Origin: an uncultured Pontibacter sp.
GTDB lineage: Bacteria > Bacteroidota > Bacteroidia > Cytophagales > Hymenobacteraceae
NCBI RefSeq assembly: GCF_947495565.1
Contig: NZ_CANLZM010000014.1
Span: 59,527 to 123,526, forward strand
Direction: 5' to 3'
DNA: 64,000 bases
Of this stretch, positions 43,470-53,794 are shown in pieces. Below the pieces are notes generated by a model. The model did not search any database. It was not told the origin of the DNA and saw only the letters and a program-made list of their open reading frames with translations. A program made the position numbers and the translations under genes. Each line of letters begins with the position of its first letter. The stretch's first letter is position 1.

Positions 43470-43782
43470 CTATAGGACTTTTACAAGCAAGCGGGAGGTA
43501 ACGGGTGCCTACACCGCCCGCACCTGTTCCTCTATATGGCGCTGTTGGCCCAGAGTCGAGGGACAGCTTTTCTAGTGAATCTCTTCTCCTTTGTGTTTAT
43601 TTTAATATCCATGACCGGTCAATAGAGCTGAGTAATGGCTGGGAAATCGTGCTTGGAATAGGAGTAGGTATTTTCCTAAAAACCAATGGCCGTTGCGGTA
43701 TAACAGCGTGCTATCAAGATAAACAGCTGTGTAAATCCTGTGAAATAACTTTTCTTTTTTGATTCTAAGCTGTAAAAAGCGA

Positions 43783-43807
43783 TTAGTCCCACATGCTGTG
43801 GGACTAA
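43783..43807 (-). terminator. Terminator of the AbiE operon
   Basis: TTAGTCCCACA (43783-43793) pairs perfectly with 43797-43807 around a 3-base loop, and a T-run follows on the minus strand. It lies about 40 bases after the AbiEii stop. The rest of the gap 43470-43847 holds no convincing gene. Confidence 0.8.
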
Positions 43808-43847
43808 CTATAGTAAACAACTCTACAAGATCTGATTTTGGGCTATG

Positions 43848-44822
43848 TCAACTTTTTCTGTATTCAAAAGTCCTGAGGTGAGCAGCGACTGTTTCCAAGT
43901 CAGCAATTACTTCCTCTGGGTCAGGAAGCGTGCCATACACAAGGGAACGGAATTCTTGTTGGTAAGCTGTCTCTAAAGAATTCCAAGCTCCTCTTACATC
44001 GGCGAACAGCAGGCAGGCATCCAGCGGATGCAGGGCCCAGTCCCCCTGAAACTCGCTGTTGCGGGCATCATCGGTCTGCACAGCCTTGATCATTTGGATG
44101 AAGTCCTCGCTGTGCAGAAAGGAGACTACTTCAGGTACTTTCAGCATGGCATGCAGGTCATAGGCATGGCGGATCTTACTGCCCAGCTCATCTATGGGTT
44201 TCTCGGCATAAGAGGCCCGCACCAATGCCAGCACTTTCTCGGTGAAGGTGCGCTCCAAGCTAACCACGCTCACCTCAAAAGGCTCTAGTCCGTACCGCCT
44301 GATCAGGTCCAGCAAGCCGCGCTGAGCCATAAACTGGCTGATATAGGTCTTAATCGGCATCAGCTGGTGTGGATTAGGGCTGGCAAAGGAGTTGATCTCC
44401 ACCAGAATCTTGTCGGTTGCTTGGCCATAATCTCCTTGTAGAGTGGCCCCGTAGTCGTGCAGCGTTTTGCGAAAGCGGGAGCCTTTACTTGTACGGTGCG
44501 GATCATCTACCTCCACCATATCCTTCGTGATTTCTTTCGAGATTTTGCGGATCAGCTGCATGACCTGGTTGTTTGTCATGCCCTCGTCGGCGTTGATGGC
44601 TAGGTCGATGTCCTCGGAAAAGCGCTCAATCAGGTTATAGGCCTTGGATAGGGAGGTGCCGCCCTTGAAGATGGCCTGCTTTAAGTAGGGGGAGTGGGCC
44701 AAGCGGTAGAGCACCAGTGTTACCCAGTAGTCTTTCTCCACATACACATCCCTGATCTGCAGGAACTCTGCCGTGGTCGTAATGGCGTCGCGGAACACAT
44801 CCGGGTTTTGGTGCAGGTTCAT
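43848..44822 (-). CDS. AbiEii-family nucleotidyltransferase toxin
   Basis: 324 residues. The nucleotidyltransferase core FKGGTSLSKAYNLIERFSED with IDLAI near 42-68 is the AbiEii/DUF1814 signature, and TFTEKVLALVRA near 212 is a second conserved helix. AbiEii modifies tRNA with nucleotides and stops growth; AbiEi neutralises it. It overlaps the antitoxin gene by 4 bases. Length is normal. Confidence 0.85.
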   Translation of the reverse strand: MNLHQNPDVFRDAITTTAEFLQIRDVYVEKDYWVTLVLYRLAHSPYLKQAIFKGGTSLSKAYNLIERFSEDIDLAINADEGMTNNQVMQLIRKISKEITKDMVEVDDPHRTSKGSRFRKTLHDYGATLQGDYGQATDKILVEINSFASPNPHQLMPIKTYISQFMAQRGLLDLIRRYGLEPFEVSVVSLERTFTEKVLALVRASYAEKPIDELGSKIRHAYDLHAMLKVPEVVSFLHSEDFIQMIKAVQTDDARNSEFQGDWALHPLDACLLFADVRGAWNSLETAYQQEFRSLVYGTLPDPEEVIADLETVAAHLRTFEYRKS

Positions 44823-45544
44823 ATGATATTCCAGTCTTTCCTGTTGGGCAATATGCTATCCCTAATGCCCAGTTTGTATTTAGTCAGCGGGTTGAGTGAC
44901 TCCCTTAGCCTGTCCGCCTCCTGTGCATACCCCAGCTGCTCCAGCAGTGCTCCCAGCAGGGCGCGGGTAGCGGGGTTGTAGTCCAGCGCCAGCTCTATGA
45001 GTCGATCCGTGTCGCGTTCGGCTAATTTTTCTATATACTCAAGCATCATGAGGATTGTCCTCTCGTTGTTGCGGTCCGGGATCTTCTTGAAACCTCGCAG
45101 TGCATCCAAAATCTGCAGCTTGTCAATGTCAGACTCCTTGAAGTTGGTGGGGCTCTGCACATAGCGGATTTTGGTTTTTCCAATGTTGGCCACCCGGCGC
45201 TGCTTGCGAGTAATCAGCGTCACCACCTGGGGAACCTGCGTTGTCAGGCCCAGCTGGTTGTAAAGCCCCAGACCGCTCTCGTACCCTTTGACTTTGCCTT
45301 TGGAGGTGCTGAGGCTCTTGATGATCTCTTTTTCAGATGGTTTTACTTTCCCGAAAACGGTCTCCTTCGGCTTGTAGTAGCGGCCTTTCGCCAATCGGTT
45401 GATAACCCCTTGCTTGGCCAAGCGGCTGAGCGCCGCTGCTAAAGCCTCTAACTGGCTGTCACTTACCTGAAAGTCGGCATAAGTCAGCAGCTGCCCTGGT
45501 GGGGCTTGCTCAATTCTTTCCCGGACTTGCTGCATTATGCTCAT
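44819..45544 (-). CDS. AbiEi-like antitoxin (DUF6088)
   Basis: About 241 residues from ATG 45544 (MSIMQQVRERIEQ); the open frame to 45580 adds 12 residues. The N-terminal winged helix (LEALAAALSRLAKQGVINRLAKG split near 35-60, then GRYYKPK) is the DNA-binding part of AbiEi antitoxins, which repress their own operon. The C-terminal half would bind the toxin. Confidence 0.8.
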   Translation of the reverse strand: MSIMQQVRERIEQAPPGQLLTYADFQVSDSQLEALAAALSRLAKQGVINRLAKGRYYKPKETVFGKVKPSEKEIIKSLSTSKGKVKGYESGLGLYNQLGLTTQVPQVVTLITRKQRRVANIGKTKIRYVQSPTNFKESDIDKLQILDALRGFKKIPDRNNERTILMMLEYIEKLAERDTDRLIELALDYNPATRALLGALLEQLGYAQEADRLRESLNPLTKYKLGIRDSILPNRKDWNII

Positions 45545-46231
45545 GTTCTGCTTCCTGTATAGCGTATAATCACCATTCAAAGATAAGCATTACTCTATTT
45601 ATGTGTCAAGTTTTTTTGTTATAAAACTTGACAAAGAGATATGGATTGGATATCATATATATCAATTATGTCAGTGATCGCTTCTACTCCACTATCTAAG
45701 CTTATTTTCTCAAGCTAGAATGTTCAATCAATCGAACATGGTTTCAATCAAGAGTAGATGCACATATCCAGTCATGAAGCAAAGTTTAGAATAAAAATTC
45801 AAACATCCTGTAATGACTTGGCGGAGAAAGGATTGCTTAGGAAAAAAGGCTGTGTGTATGCAGAGGCCGGAATATTAGTTAAATGTTGGATAAATTCTGC
45901 ATCAGCTTAAACCAGCTGATGCAGAGAATGACTTGTGTATAAGAGACGATAAGGGTCGATACAACTGCCCTTTTTGCATCAGTATAACTCAGACTGTATT
46001 ATGAAACGAAATATTGACATTATAATATATAACAAATTAAAAATTATAGTATTTTGCACCCCTAATGATACCTCAACCCTCAAAACAAACGTCAACCAAT
46101 CCAATGCCCGCATGACCCACACTTAGGGCAATCCGCATAGCTACAGATACTGCTACCATGTCCATTTTTTAATCTCTTTAACTGTTACAGCATACACTGA
46201 GACAGCCACTGGAAAACGATCTTATACAGAT
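45545..46231. other. Intergenic region with a perfect 12-bp hairpin
   Basis: 687 bases without a convincing gene. TCTGCATCAGCT (45896-45907) pairs perfectly with 45914-45925 around 6 bases. No T-run follows, so it is either an operator or the trace of a lost element. The stretch may mark the junction between the mobilisable element and the following island. Confidence 0.5.
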
Positions 46232-47491
46232 ATGCATAAACTTTTACTTACCTTTCTTGCCTTTGGCGTGCTTACAATCAAGCCTGTCGTTGCGCAGCTG
46301 AAAGTAATCAACCCTTCCGATCAGACCGTCTCCTTCGCTATCGGCTATCACCACGAGAAAGGGCTTATCAAAAGCTGGCACACACAGGGCTGGATCAACA
46401 TTGCGCCTCGTGATTCTGCCACACTGCTGCCAGACGGCATCACAGGCGGGCAATTCTACTACTTTGGCAGGCTTGCCGGGTGCGACCAGCTCTTCCAGGG
46501 GCAGTACGCACTGCAGATTCAGCCGACTGAAGCCTTCTCCATTGCCAATGCGGTATCAGATAACCCTATCACACTTAGCAAAGGCCTGCAGAAAATGGGC
46601 TTTGTAAAGGTGGACGTACCGGAAGGCAGGAAGCAGCATACGCTGCGCCTGCCGGTGCTCAACTGCACCCAGGATGGTATCAGGCAGGGCACTTGGACGC
46701 TGTACTTGGACCGCGATAAAGAAGAAGTGCAGCAGGAGCAGGATGCGGCCTATATCCGGAAGATCAGCTACCAGAGTGGAAAGCCAACGGGTCTGGTACG
46801 GGATTACTATGCCAAGACAAAGTTGTTGCAGTGGGATGGGAAGCTCATTAGCGAGCGCCCAGAATTGAGGCAGGGCACTAGCATCACCTATAATGAGAAA
46901 GGGCAGAAGGTTGAAGAAGCAGTGTATAAAGACGGCCAGCTAATTGGCCAGGTACGGCGCTGGGGAGATGACGGAAAAGAGATTCTGAAAACCAAGACAT
47001 ACAAGACCATAACTGTACTTGAGCCACAGGTTGGCTACTTGGTGAGCTACTATAACCCGGGTAATAGTCGTACACTTATTCCCGTGACGCTCCCAGAGAA
47101 CACCGTCCGATGGTACTATGAATTCACCGCCTACCGCAACAAGGCAGATGTGGAAGCAGTGCGGAATACTTTTCAACTAGCATCAGAGCTCTCCATGTTC
47201 ATTGATCAGACTGGCTTTTTGAAGCTGGCCACGGCCGCTCTGACACCACCTGCTGGAGGTGACATCTGTAATGTATACTTGATAGAGGATAAGCTTCAAG
47301 CGCAAGTCTTTATGCAGAAGCAGCCTAATTTTAAACGTGTTGTAGATGCTTCCCGGACTAGCCTTACATCAGCCGTGGTGCCCGTACAGCACAATGGTAA
47401 GCAAGTTTACCTAGGGCTGCACAACCCAGCTGATGTGGACGGAATCTATTTTGCCATTGAAGTAGTGGCAGTAGTGGAGGAAGAAGATTAA
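46232..47491 (+). CDS. Secreted DUF1036 and MORN-repeat protein
   Basis: 419 residues. Signal peptide MHKLLLTFLAFGVLTIKPVVAQ. Residues about 22-110 match DUF1036 (VINPSDQTVSFAIGYH, GWINIAPRDSATLL). Residues about 180-255 contain MORN/YwqK-like repeats (DGKLISERPELRQGTS, YNEKGQKVEEAVYKDG). YwqK-type proteins occur as immunity or accessory factors. The relation to the Qat operon 67 bases downstream is unclear. Confidence 0.7.
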   Translation: MHKLLLTFLAFGVLTIKPVVAQLKVINPSDQTVSFAIGYHHEKGLIKSWHTQGWINIAPRDSATLLPDGITGGQFYYFGRLAGCDQLFQGQYALQIQPTEAFSIANAVSDNPITLSKGLQKMGFVKVDVPEGRKQHTLRLPVLNCTQDGIRQGTWTLYLDRDKEEVQQEQDAAYIRKISYQSGKPTGLVRDYYAKTKLLQWDGKLISERPELRQGTSITYNEKGQKVEEAVYKDGQLIGQVRRWGDDGKEILKTKTYKTITVLEPQVGYLVSYYNPGNSRTLIPVTLPENTVRWYYEFTAYRNKADVEAVRNTFQLASELSMFIDQTGFLKLATAALTPPAGGDICNVYLIEDKLQAQVFMQKQPNFKRVVDASRTSLTSAVVPVQHNGKQVYLGLHNPADVDGIYFAIEVVAVVEEED

Positions 47492-47558
47492 TAAGAATAA
47501 ACTGATTTAGACTTGCTCATTACATGTCTTTCTTGAACAACAATTAAAATGAAATATT

Positions 47559-49469
47559 ATGTGGTCTGACTGTGAAACAACAAATGACTTACTTGGCTTC
47601 CGTGTACATGCGGATTTAATAGAAGCTCTGGTGCTGGATGAAGGAATATTGCCTGTGACTATTGGTGTATTTGGAGACTGGGGAAGTGGCAAGTCAAGTA
47701 TTATGCGAATGATGGAGTCTCGCCTAAAGGATGTAGATGAACACACAGTTTGCTTGTATTTCAATGGGTGGGTCTTTGAAGGGTACGATGATGCAAAGGC
47801 TGCGTTACTGGACTCTATTCTAAAGGTTTTTGACGATGAAGCAAGATTTGGCCCTGCAGTTAAAAAGAAGGCGCTCCAACTCTTTAAGTCGGTAAACTGG
47901 ATGCGGGTTATGGGGTTAGGCTTCAAAAATGTTGCTCTTCCCCTCATCCTTGCCTCTATGGGCGGTCCAGCAGGAATTGGTGCAGCGCTCTCAGGGTTCT
48001 TACCGAAAGCTGTTGGGAAGAAGATAGCAGGTGTAGTTGGCCTAAGCGGTAAAAGCGATGAAGAAGGAGAGAATCCTGAAACTGAAGGAATAGGAAACCT
48101 TTTAAATGAGTCTCCAGAAGAGAAGGCTATGCTAGTTCGTGAATTCAGAGACAAGTTTGAAGATTTAATAGCGGAGACGAAAATAAAGCGTCTTGTAGTT
48201 CTTATTGATGATTTAGACAGGTGCAGCCCAGAGAGATTAATTGAGAACCTGGAAGCCATTAAGCTGTTTTTAAACGTACCTCGTACTGCGTTTGTAATCG
48301 GCGCTGATCCGCGCATTGTCAAGCATGCTATCGAGTACCGGTATAAATCACGCCTTACATCAGATGATCCCACCAGTGCTGACTATAAAACAGAACACAT
48401 CAGTGATCAGTTTGTGAAAGACTATCTGGAGAAGCTGATTCAGATTCCTTACCACCTGCCGCGACTTTCAGATCCTGAAGTTGAAACATACCTATCTCTG
48501 CTATTCTGCGAAAAGTACCTAGCAGAAGAAAGTCACCAACGCGTTTTGTCTAAGTTTAACGAATTTAGAACGGCAAACAGATACGGTACTTTTGGATTCG
48601 GAGACATCAAAGCTCTTCTAAGTGAAGAAGAGATAAGTGAACTACGTAAAAGCGCGCCATTGATTACTTCACTAGCGCCGGTTATAACAGAAGGACTGAA
48701 AGGTAACCCTAGACAGATCAAACGCTTTCTAAATTCTTTTACCTTGCGTACCAGGTTAGCCAATGTAGCAAAGCTTGCCACTTTCAAGCTTGATGTCTTG
48801 GCGAAGCTTATGGTGCTAGAGTACATTGAACCCGAGTTATTTAGAAAAATGTATGATTGGCAGGCAACCCAACAAGGAGAGCCTGAAGAATTGGCGGAAC
48901 TTGAGCAGTTAGCAGCAGATTCTAAATTGGAAGACATAGGATCAAAATATGGAACTGTTTGGAAGACAAGTAGGCTTAAAAGGTGGTTGCTCGTAGAGCC
49001 AAAGCTAACTCATGTGGACCTTCGAGATTACTTTTGGCTTTCTCGTGACCAGCTTTCTACAAGTATTAGCGGAGCATCTCTTATCCCTTCCCATATTAAA
49101 ACAGTTTTTCAGAATCTCCTGAACTTTCAATCAGAGACTATACTTAGTAAGATATCGCAGGATGCAATTAGCACCTTACAGGATGCTGAACAGGAAACTA
49201 TCCTAGATATGTTAGTTCAAGAAGTAATTAAGCGTCCAGCAGAGCCAAAAAGCCACCGCGTATTTTTTGAGTTAATAGGCTTCGAAATGCCAACAGCCCT
49301 CTCTCGCTACAAGGATGCATTAGGCAAAACAAATCATCTAGAGATACCTTTCCACTTACATAATACAATAAGACTTATCAGTAAGAGAACTCCTTCTATC
49401 ATGGAGTTAGCTGCTGTCTATGACCCTAAATCGAAAATCGGAAAAGCCTTTGCCACTAAATCAAAATAA
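47559..49469 (+). CDS. qatA: QatA: KAP-family P-loop NTPase
   Basis: 636 residues. Walker A GVFGDWGSGKSS near 33-44, Walker B VVLIDDLDRCSP near 213, and the KAP insertion with Gly/Ala-rich hydrophobic stretch between (ALPLILASMGGPAG). It is the first gene of an operon ordered as in QatABCD, and its stop shares one base with the qatB start. KAP NTPases assemble at membranes, and QatA is needed for phage defence. Confidence 0.9.
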   Translation: MWSDCETTNDLLGFRVHADLIEALVLDEGILPVTIGVFGDWGSGKSSIMRMMESRLKDVDEHTVCLYFNGWVFEGYDDAKAALLDSILKVFDDEARFGPAVKKKALQLFKSVNWMRVMGLGFKNVALPLILASMGGPAGIGAALSGFLPKAVGKKIAGVVGLSGKSDEEGENPETEGIGNLLNESPEEKAMLVREFRDKFEDLIAETKIKRLVVLIDDLDRCSPERLIENLEAIKLFLNVPRTAFVIGADPRIVKHAIEYRYKSRLTSDDPTSADYKTEHISDQFVKDYLEKLIQIPYHLPRLSDPEVETYLSLLFCEKYLAEESHQRVLSKFNEFRTANRYGTFGFGDIKALLSEEEISELRKSAPLITSLAPVITEGLKGNPRQIKRFLNSFTLRTRLANVAKLATFKLDVLAKLMVLEYIEPELFRKMYDWQATQQGEPEELAELEQLAADSKLEDIGSKYGTVWKTSRLKRWLLVEPKLTHVDLRDYFWLSRDQLSTSISGASLIPSHIKTVFQNLLNFQSETILSKISQDAISTLQDAEQETILDMLVQEVIKRPAEPKSHRVFFELIGFEMPTALSRYKDALGKTNHLEIPFHLHNTIRLISKRTPSIMELAAVYDPKSKIGKAFATKSK

Positions 49470-50272
49470 TGGGAACTACACAACGCATAGTGCCAGGAGT
49501 AACCGGAGAACCTAACTGGGGGAACACGTCCCGGGGAGTAACAGCCATTGCAGGCACAGTTAATAAGGAGCAAAGTGAGCAAGAAAAAGATGAGCCGGAT
49601 GTAAAAAGGCAGCAACAACTAACCAAGCACCTTCAAAAGCAGGTTGGGCAAACTGTGGGGCGTCTAATTCAGGCAGCAGGAGGGGGTACATCCATCAGCA
49701 GTGGAAGGTCTGCCACAATGGGCCGTTCAGGGAGAATAGGAGCAAAACGGCTTTCCACTTTCTTTGCTACTGTTGCTTCTAACGGGCTAGCCACTGCCCT
49801 GTCAACGCCGAACAACCCTTTAGCAAGCTTGGCGGGTCTTACCATTGAGCAGATTATTCAACGTATCATTCTTTACTGCTCTGATGGCAGCACAGGAATG
49901 GACGAGACGGCAGCTAATGCGGCCTGTAACCACCTTATGGAGCAGTACGCAATACAAGCTCAAACACCAGCAGATTTTGAGCTTGTATTGCAAGCAGCGG
50001 TTGGAGCAAGTGGGGTAGAGTTCATACTTTGTGAGTACTTTGGATACTATATCTTTGAGCATTTATCTCAGCGCTTCTTGGAAAAGATTACCCAGGACAG
50101 GGGGCAAGCAGTTTCCTCGGCTACATTTGATGAAATAAAATTAGATGTCTTAGGGCGCGTGCGCGTGCTAGGAGCTAGCTTGAGCATTTCAAATATCAAT
50201 TGGCAGGGCTCACAGGGGCAGCAAATTATAGACGGTATCTTTAACGACGTATTGACCATCTTCCAACCATGA
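49469..50272 (+). CDS. qatB: QatB: second protein of the Qat defence operon
   Basis: 267 residues. Disordered, K/E/Q-rich N-terminal 70 residues, a Gly/Ser-rich stretch (AAGGGTSISSGRSATMG), then a helical domain. No enzyme motif. The position between a KAP NTPase and a QueC-like gene, with one- and four-base overlaps, identifies it as QatB, whose biochemical role is not known. Confidence 0.85.
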   Translation: MGTTQRIVPGVTGEPNWGNTSRGVTAIAGTVNKEQSEQEKDEPDVKRQQQLTKHLQKQVGQTVGRLIQAAGGGTSISSGRSATMGRSGRIGAKRLSTFFATVASNGLATALSTPNNPLASLAGLTIEQIIQRIILYCSDGSTGMDETAANAACNHLMEQYAIQAQTPADFELVLQAAVGASGVEFILCEYFGYYIFEHLSQRFLEKITQDRGQAVSSATFDEIKLDVLGRVRVLGASLSISNINWQGSQGQQIIDGIFNDVLTIFQP

Positions 50273-51639
50273 AAATAGATATTTCCTTAATATCAGCTAG
50301 TGCTTTAGACGCTGATGATGTACTGAGAGCAAAAGTTATATTTACTGATCGTCGTTCTACACCGATTGCACAACAGCATGCCGACGTTGTCATTAATTGT
50401 AAAGGCATAATGGATCTGTGCACCAATGCCCCTAAAAGTGCATTTGACTTTTTCTTTATAGCTGCATGTGCTTACGGTATAGATCGCTTTATCGAGCGCA
50501 GGCCATATTCAATCGATGGTTGGTCACGTGAAATGAAAGTGTCTTTCCCTGTATTAGATCCGGGAAGCTGGCAAGGCAAGGAGAAGTCGTTAGCTGATAT
50601 TCTTTCTTTCTTAACGGGGGATTATTGGGAAGTTCAGTTTACAGCAAGTCCTTTAATTTTGCCTGCAGCTAGTAATTATCCTTTTTCTCATCCTAACATT
50701 GACCAAGTCAATCTATTTTCTGGGGGGCTCGATTCTCTAATTGGCGCTATAGACTTTTTAACAGAGGCACCCAAAAAGAATTTACTGCTCATCTCCCATT
50801 ATGATAAGAACATGCCAGGGCCTAAGGGAGACCAGAAAAAGCTTTTTGATAAGCTTTCACAAAAATTTAAGCAACCTATACTTTGGAGTGAATCTGTGGG
50901 TGTATATTTGGAGAACGCCACCCTGGCCACTAGAGAAAATACATTAAGGAGCCGTTCCCTTCTGTTTATCAGCTTGGCCGTGATGGCCGCCAACGCCTAT
51001 GGTACAAATCTTCCCGTGTGGGTGCCTGAAAATGGAAGTGTTTCACTGAATTATCCCCTAAGCTCATCTAGGCGAATGGCATGCAGTACCCGAACAACAC
51101 ATCCTCGACTCCTTCGAGACATCAGAAAATTGCTTTCAAATTTAAACCTCAGTGATAACGTTAAGAACCCATATGAGCTTTTAACAAAAGGGGAAATGGT
51201 GAATCGATGTGCTGATAAGTCTTTCTTAATGAGTATAGTGGGAGAATCTAACTCTTGCGGAAAGCGCGGGCATCGAAGAGGTTGGAGAGCTCAGGCCTCT
51301 CATTGCGGTGTGTGTATGCCCTGCGTCTATAGACGTGCAGCCCTAGCGGGAAGCTCTGACCCAACAAATTACGGTTTTAATATAGAGGACCTACGCCGTG
51401 ATTCTACAAATACTCGCCTTATTAACAAGCGGGGTCAGGATTTAAATGCCTGTCTCGATTTTTTAGGTACTCCTTTAAATATAGAAACAATAAAGGTAGA
51501 ACTTTTAATCAATGGGCTGAATGACTTAAATAGCTTATCACAATATGCGATCGTAGTTAATAACACACGAGATGAGCTAAAAGATTGGATTAGAAGGAGC
51601 CCAGACAGTATGATTCGAAATAAAGCAGGACTTTCATGA
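50269..51639 (+). CDS. qatC: QatC: QueC-like nucleotide-loop synthetase
   Basis: 456 residues. The ATP-pyrophosphatase loop NLFSGGLDSLIG near 147-158 is that of QueC, and a Cys-rich zinc site follows (SCGKRGHRR ... SHCGVCMPC near 328-348). QueC makes a 7-deazaguanine nucleobase; in Qat and related systems it is repurposed, possibly to modify a protein N-terminus. The N-terminal about 130 residues are specific to QatC. Confidence 0.9.
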   Translation: MKIDISLISASALDADDVLRAKVIFTDRRSTPIAQQHADVVINCKGIMDLCTNAPKSAFDFFFIAACAYGIDRFIERRPYSIDGWSREMKVSFPVLDPGSWQGKEKSLADILSFLTGDYWEVQFTASPLILPAASNYPFSHPNIDQVNLFSGGLDSLIGAIDFLTEAPKKNLLLISHYDKNMPGPKGDQKKLFDKLSQKFKQPILWSESVGVYLENATLATRENTLRSRSLLFISLAVMAANAYGTNLPVWVPENGSVSLNYPLSSSRRMACSTRTTHPRLLRDIRKLLSNLNLSDNVKNPYELLTKGEMVNRCADKSFLMSIVGESNSCGKRGHRRGWRAQASHCGVCMPCVYRRAALAGSSDPTNYGFNIEDLRRDSTNTRLINKRGQDLNACLDFLGTPLNIETIKVELLINGLNDLNSLSQYAIVVNNTRDELKDWIRRSPDSMIRNKAGLS

Positions 51640-52364
51640 TAGATGCACATTGCCACATAGATTTATACCCAGACCCTTTAGCGGTGGCGATGCGTTGTGA
51701 GCAGGCTGGTCTATCAACTTTAGCCATGACTAACCTTCCCAGTCACTTTCAGCAAGGTATACGTCATTTGCATGGATTTAAACATGTGAGGCTTGCATTG
51801 GGCATGCATCCACTCTATGCTGACCGCCACGAAGAAGAATATACTTCTTTTGCAGAATGCTTTGACATGACATCTTATATTGGAGAGATAGGTCTAGATT
51901 TCAGCAGGGAAGGTATCCAAACCAAAGATATTCAATTAAGAAGTTTTAAGTATATTCTAGAAAAAGTGCATGGCAAAAAGAAGCTTTTAAGTATTCATTC
52001 ACGATGTGCCGAAAAAGAGGTTCTAGAATTGCTGGTAACTTATAAAATTAAAATGGCTATTTTCCATTGGTATTCGGGGTCTGCAAACGTTTTAAAGTTA
52101 GCCGCGGCCCAAGGCTACTATTTCTCTGTTAATCCAGCTATGATTAAGTCAAATAAAGGTGCAGCTTTGATCGCACAAATTCCTAAGAAATTATTTCTAA
52201 CGGAAACAGATGGACCTTTCGTGCAATGTGGTAATAGAGTGGCTGAACCATCTGATGTTAAGCTAGTGATAGAATACGTTTCACGCATTTGGAAAGTGCC
52301 TATTAATGACGCGAAAGAACAAATTGCACAGAATTTTAAGGATGTACTTAAGTTGTTACGTTAG
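51636..52364 (+). CDS. qatD: QatD: TatD-like metal-dependent hydrolase
   Basis: 242 residues. TatD/amidohydrolase motifs in order: DAHCHIDLY near 3, GMHPLYA, EIGLDFS near 86, SIHSRCAEKE, FHWYSGS, and TETDGPF near 190. TatD proteins are DNases or deoxyribonucleotide hydrolases. It ends the Qat operon with a 4-base overlap with qatC. Confidence 0.9.
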   Translation: MIDAHCHIDLYPDPLAVAMRCEQAGLSTLAMTNLPSHFQQGIRHLHGFKHVRLALGMHPLYADRHEEEYTSFAECFDMTSYIGEIGLDFSREGIQTKDIQLRSFKYILEKVHGKKKLLSIHSRCAEKEVLELLVTYKIKMAIFHWYSGSANVLKLAAAQGYYFSVNPAMIKSNKGAALIAQIPKKLFLTETDGPFVQCGNRVAEPSDVKLVIEYVSRIWKVPINDAKEQIAQNFKDVLKLLR

Positions 52365-52934
52365 TAGAGCAGCCGGTTATTATAAGTTTGTTCTTACTAC
52401 ATTAAGAGTTCAACAAAACATGTTACCGTGAAAGACTTGTGTAGAAGACGTTGTATGAACAATTAATTATAAGTTATTTTTTGCTTTCTTACAATTATAT
52501 AGTATATCAGAGCCTTTCGTTGAGGTTCTTCAAAATTTAGACTAATCTTTTTTAGGCTCCATAAAGTTTATTTTTACCCTAGTGCTATGTTTTAGAAGCC
52601 AATATTTTAATTTAACCCATATCGTATGTTAAGAGATAAAGATAAGCGGAGGCTAAGTATAAGTATTGGAAGTATGGGAGCCAAAAATTGTAAAAAGCAA
52701 CTGATGGCGCTGCAGAAGCATTATGCACTGCTAGAATAATCCTTGGACTATTAAGATACGATCATTGAGCGGTTGAAAAACCAGTAGTAGCTGTTGAAAA
52801 AGTCATAAGTAGGCTGAAAGCAGCTTAGTCTAATAACTAAGAGTATCCAACTGTGGAAGTGGCATTTTATGGAATAAAATTCAACGACTAATGAATCAGA
52901 ACAAATAATAGAATGATTTCAAAGGAGCCAGGAT
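52365..52934. other. Intergenic region with a decayed transposase-like remnant
   Basis: 570 bases. From ATG 52626 a frame reads MLRDKDKRRLSISIGSMG then a short Q/L/K-rich helix, a stop, and more helix after further stops (DTIIERLKNQ), like IS3-type OrfA fragments. The rest shows nothing. The remnant suggests an insertion sequence once separated Qat from the array. Confidence 0.4.
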
Positions 52935-53591
52935 ATGATTCAGCCGCGTAATTTGCACTTAAGCATATTATTATACCTTCAGAAATTCAATGGAGATGGC
53001 CAGTTTCATTCATTGGATCAGTTCTTTGAAGGTGTAAATGAGAGTTATAAAGACTCAGTTATACAAGATCTTAAAGCTAGGGGATTAATTAGGACCATTG
53101 GCGGCTATTATAGAAATACTGAAGCTTGGCCTATTTTTCTAAATATTATTTTAAGTATTATATTTTTTTGTGCTACTGATATAAGAGGCAAAAACTGCAG
53201 GTACGTACCATTAAATGGAATGTTAACATTTAAAGGTGCTGAATATTTGAGCAAACAGTTAAAGGCGACACTACTGAGAGCAGCTCACGTAGAGATCAGT
53301 AATAACTCTAATTCTAATATCATTTTCAATTCACCAAGTGCCACCATTAGTGTGACCAGCGCGAAGGATAAACAGGAATTAGTTGATAAAATTATAAATA
53401 CAGTTAGAGCTGATACCAATATACAGGTGCAGCAGCGCATGGAAATGGTGTTGGTGTTGGCAGAGTTAAGATCTGAAATAAGAAGAGGCACTGTAGATAA
53501 GGCTCTCCTGCAGCAAATTAGTGCATGGTCAAATATAGCCTCTATTGGCTCTTTTGTTCAGCAGCTACTTATCGGCTTTGGAGGTACATAA
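52935..53591 (+). CDS. Winged-helix array protein 1, full-length member
   Basis: 218 residues. The N-terminal winged helix reads LHLSILLYLQKFNGDGQFHSL then QDLKARGLIRTIGG, with LTFKGAEYLSKQL near 95-107 closing the domain. An Asn/Ser strand motif follows (SNIIFNSPSATISV near 129-142), then a helical region (MEMVLVLAELRSEIRRG) and a hydrophobic C-terminus (SNIASIGSFVQQLLIGF). It is the most complete of five paralogues that lie head to tail. No named family is recognised; a role in a defence or regulatory complex is inferred from the neighbourhood. Confidence 0.7.
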   Translation: MIQPRNLHLSILLYLQKFNGDGQFHSLDQFFEGVNESYKDSVIQDLKARGLIRTIGGYYRNTEAWPIFLNIILSIIFFCATDIRGKNCRYVPLNGMLTFKGAEYLSKQLKATLLRAAHVEISNNSNSNIIFNSPSATISVTSAKDKQELVDKIINTVRADTNIQVQQRMEMVLVLAELRSEIRRGTVDKALLQQISAWSNIASIGSFVQQLLIGFGGT

Positions 53592-53794
53592 TTTTAAAAT
53601 CTGCAGCTTTTAAAGTAATGGTAGCCACAAGATAATAGCGGATATCAACCCAATGAGAGTTTTGCCTTAAAGTCTCCTTGATTAAGATGCTCACGAGTCA
53701 GTGTAAAATATTTGCTTGCGAAACTAGTTTTTGTTTCAAGTGGAAAGATAACTTCTGATCTCATATAGTGTGGCTATTAGTACAAAACGAAGCT

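Noticed and set aside
43505..43762. 85-codon plus-strand frame after the excisionase-like gene
   Set aside because: Composition changes along the frame and it runs into the AbiE terminator region; no motif supports it.
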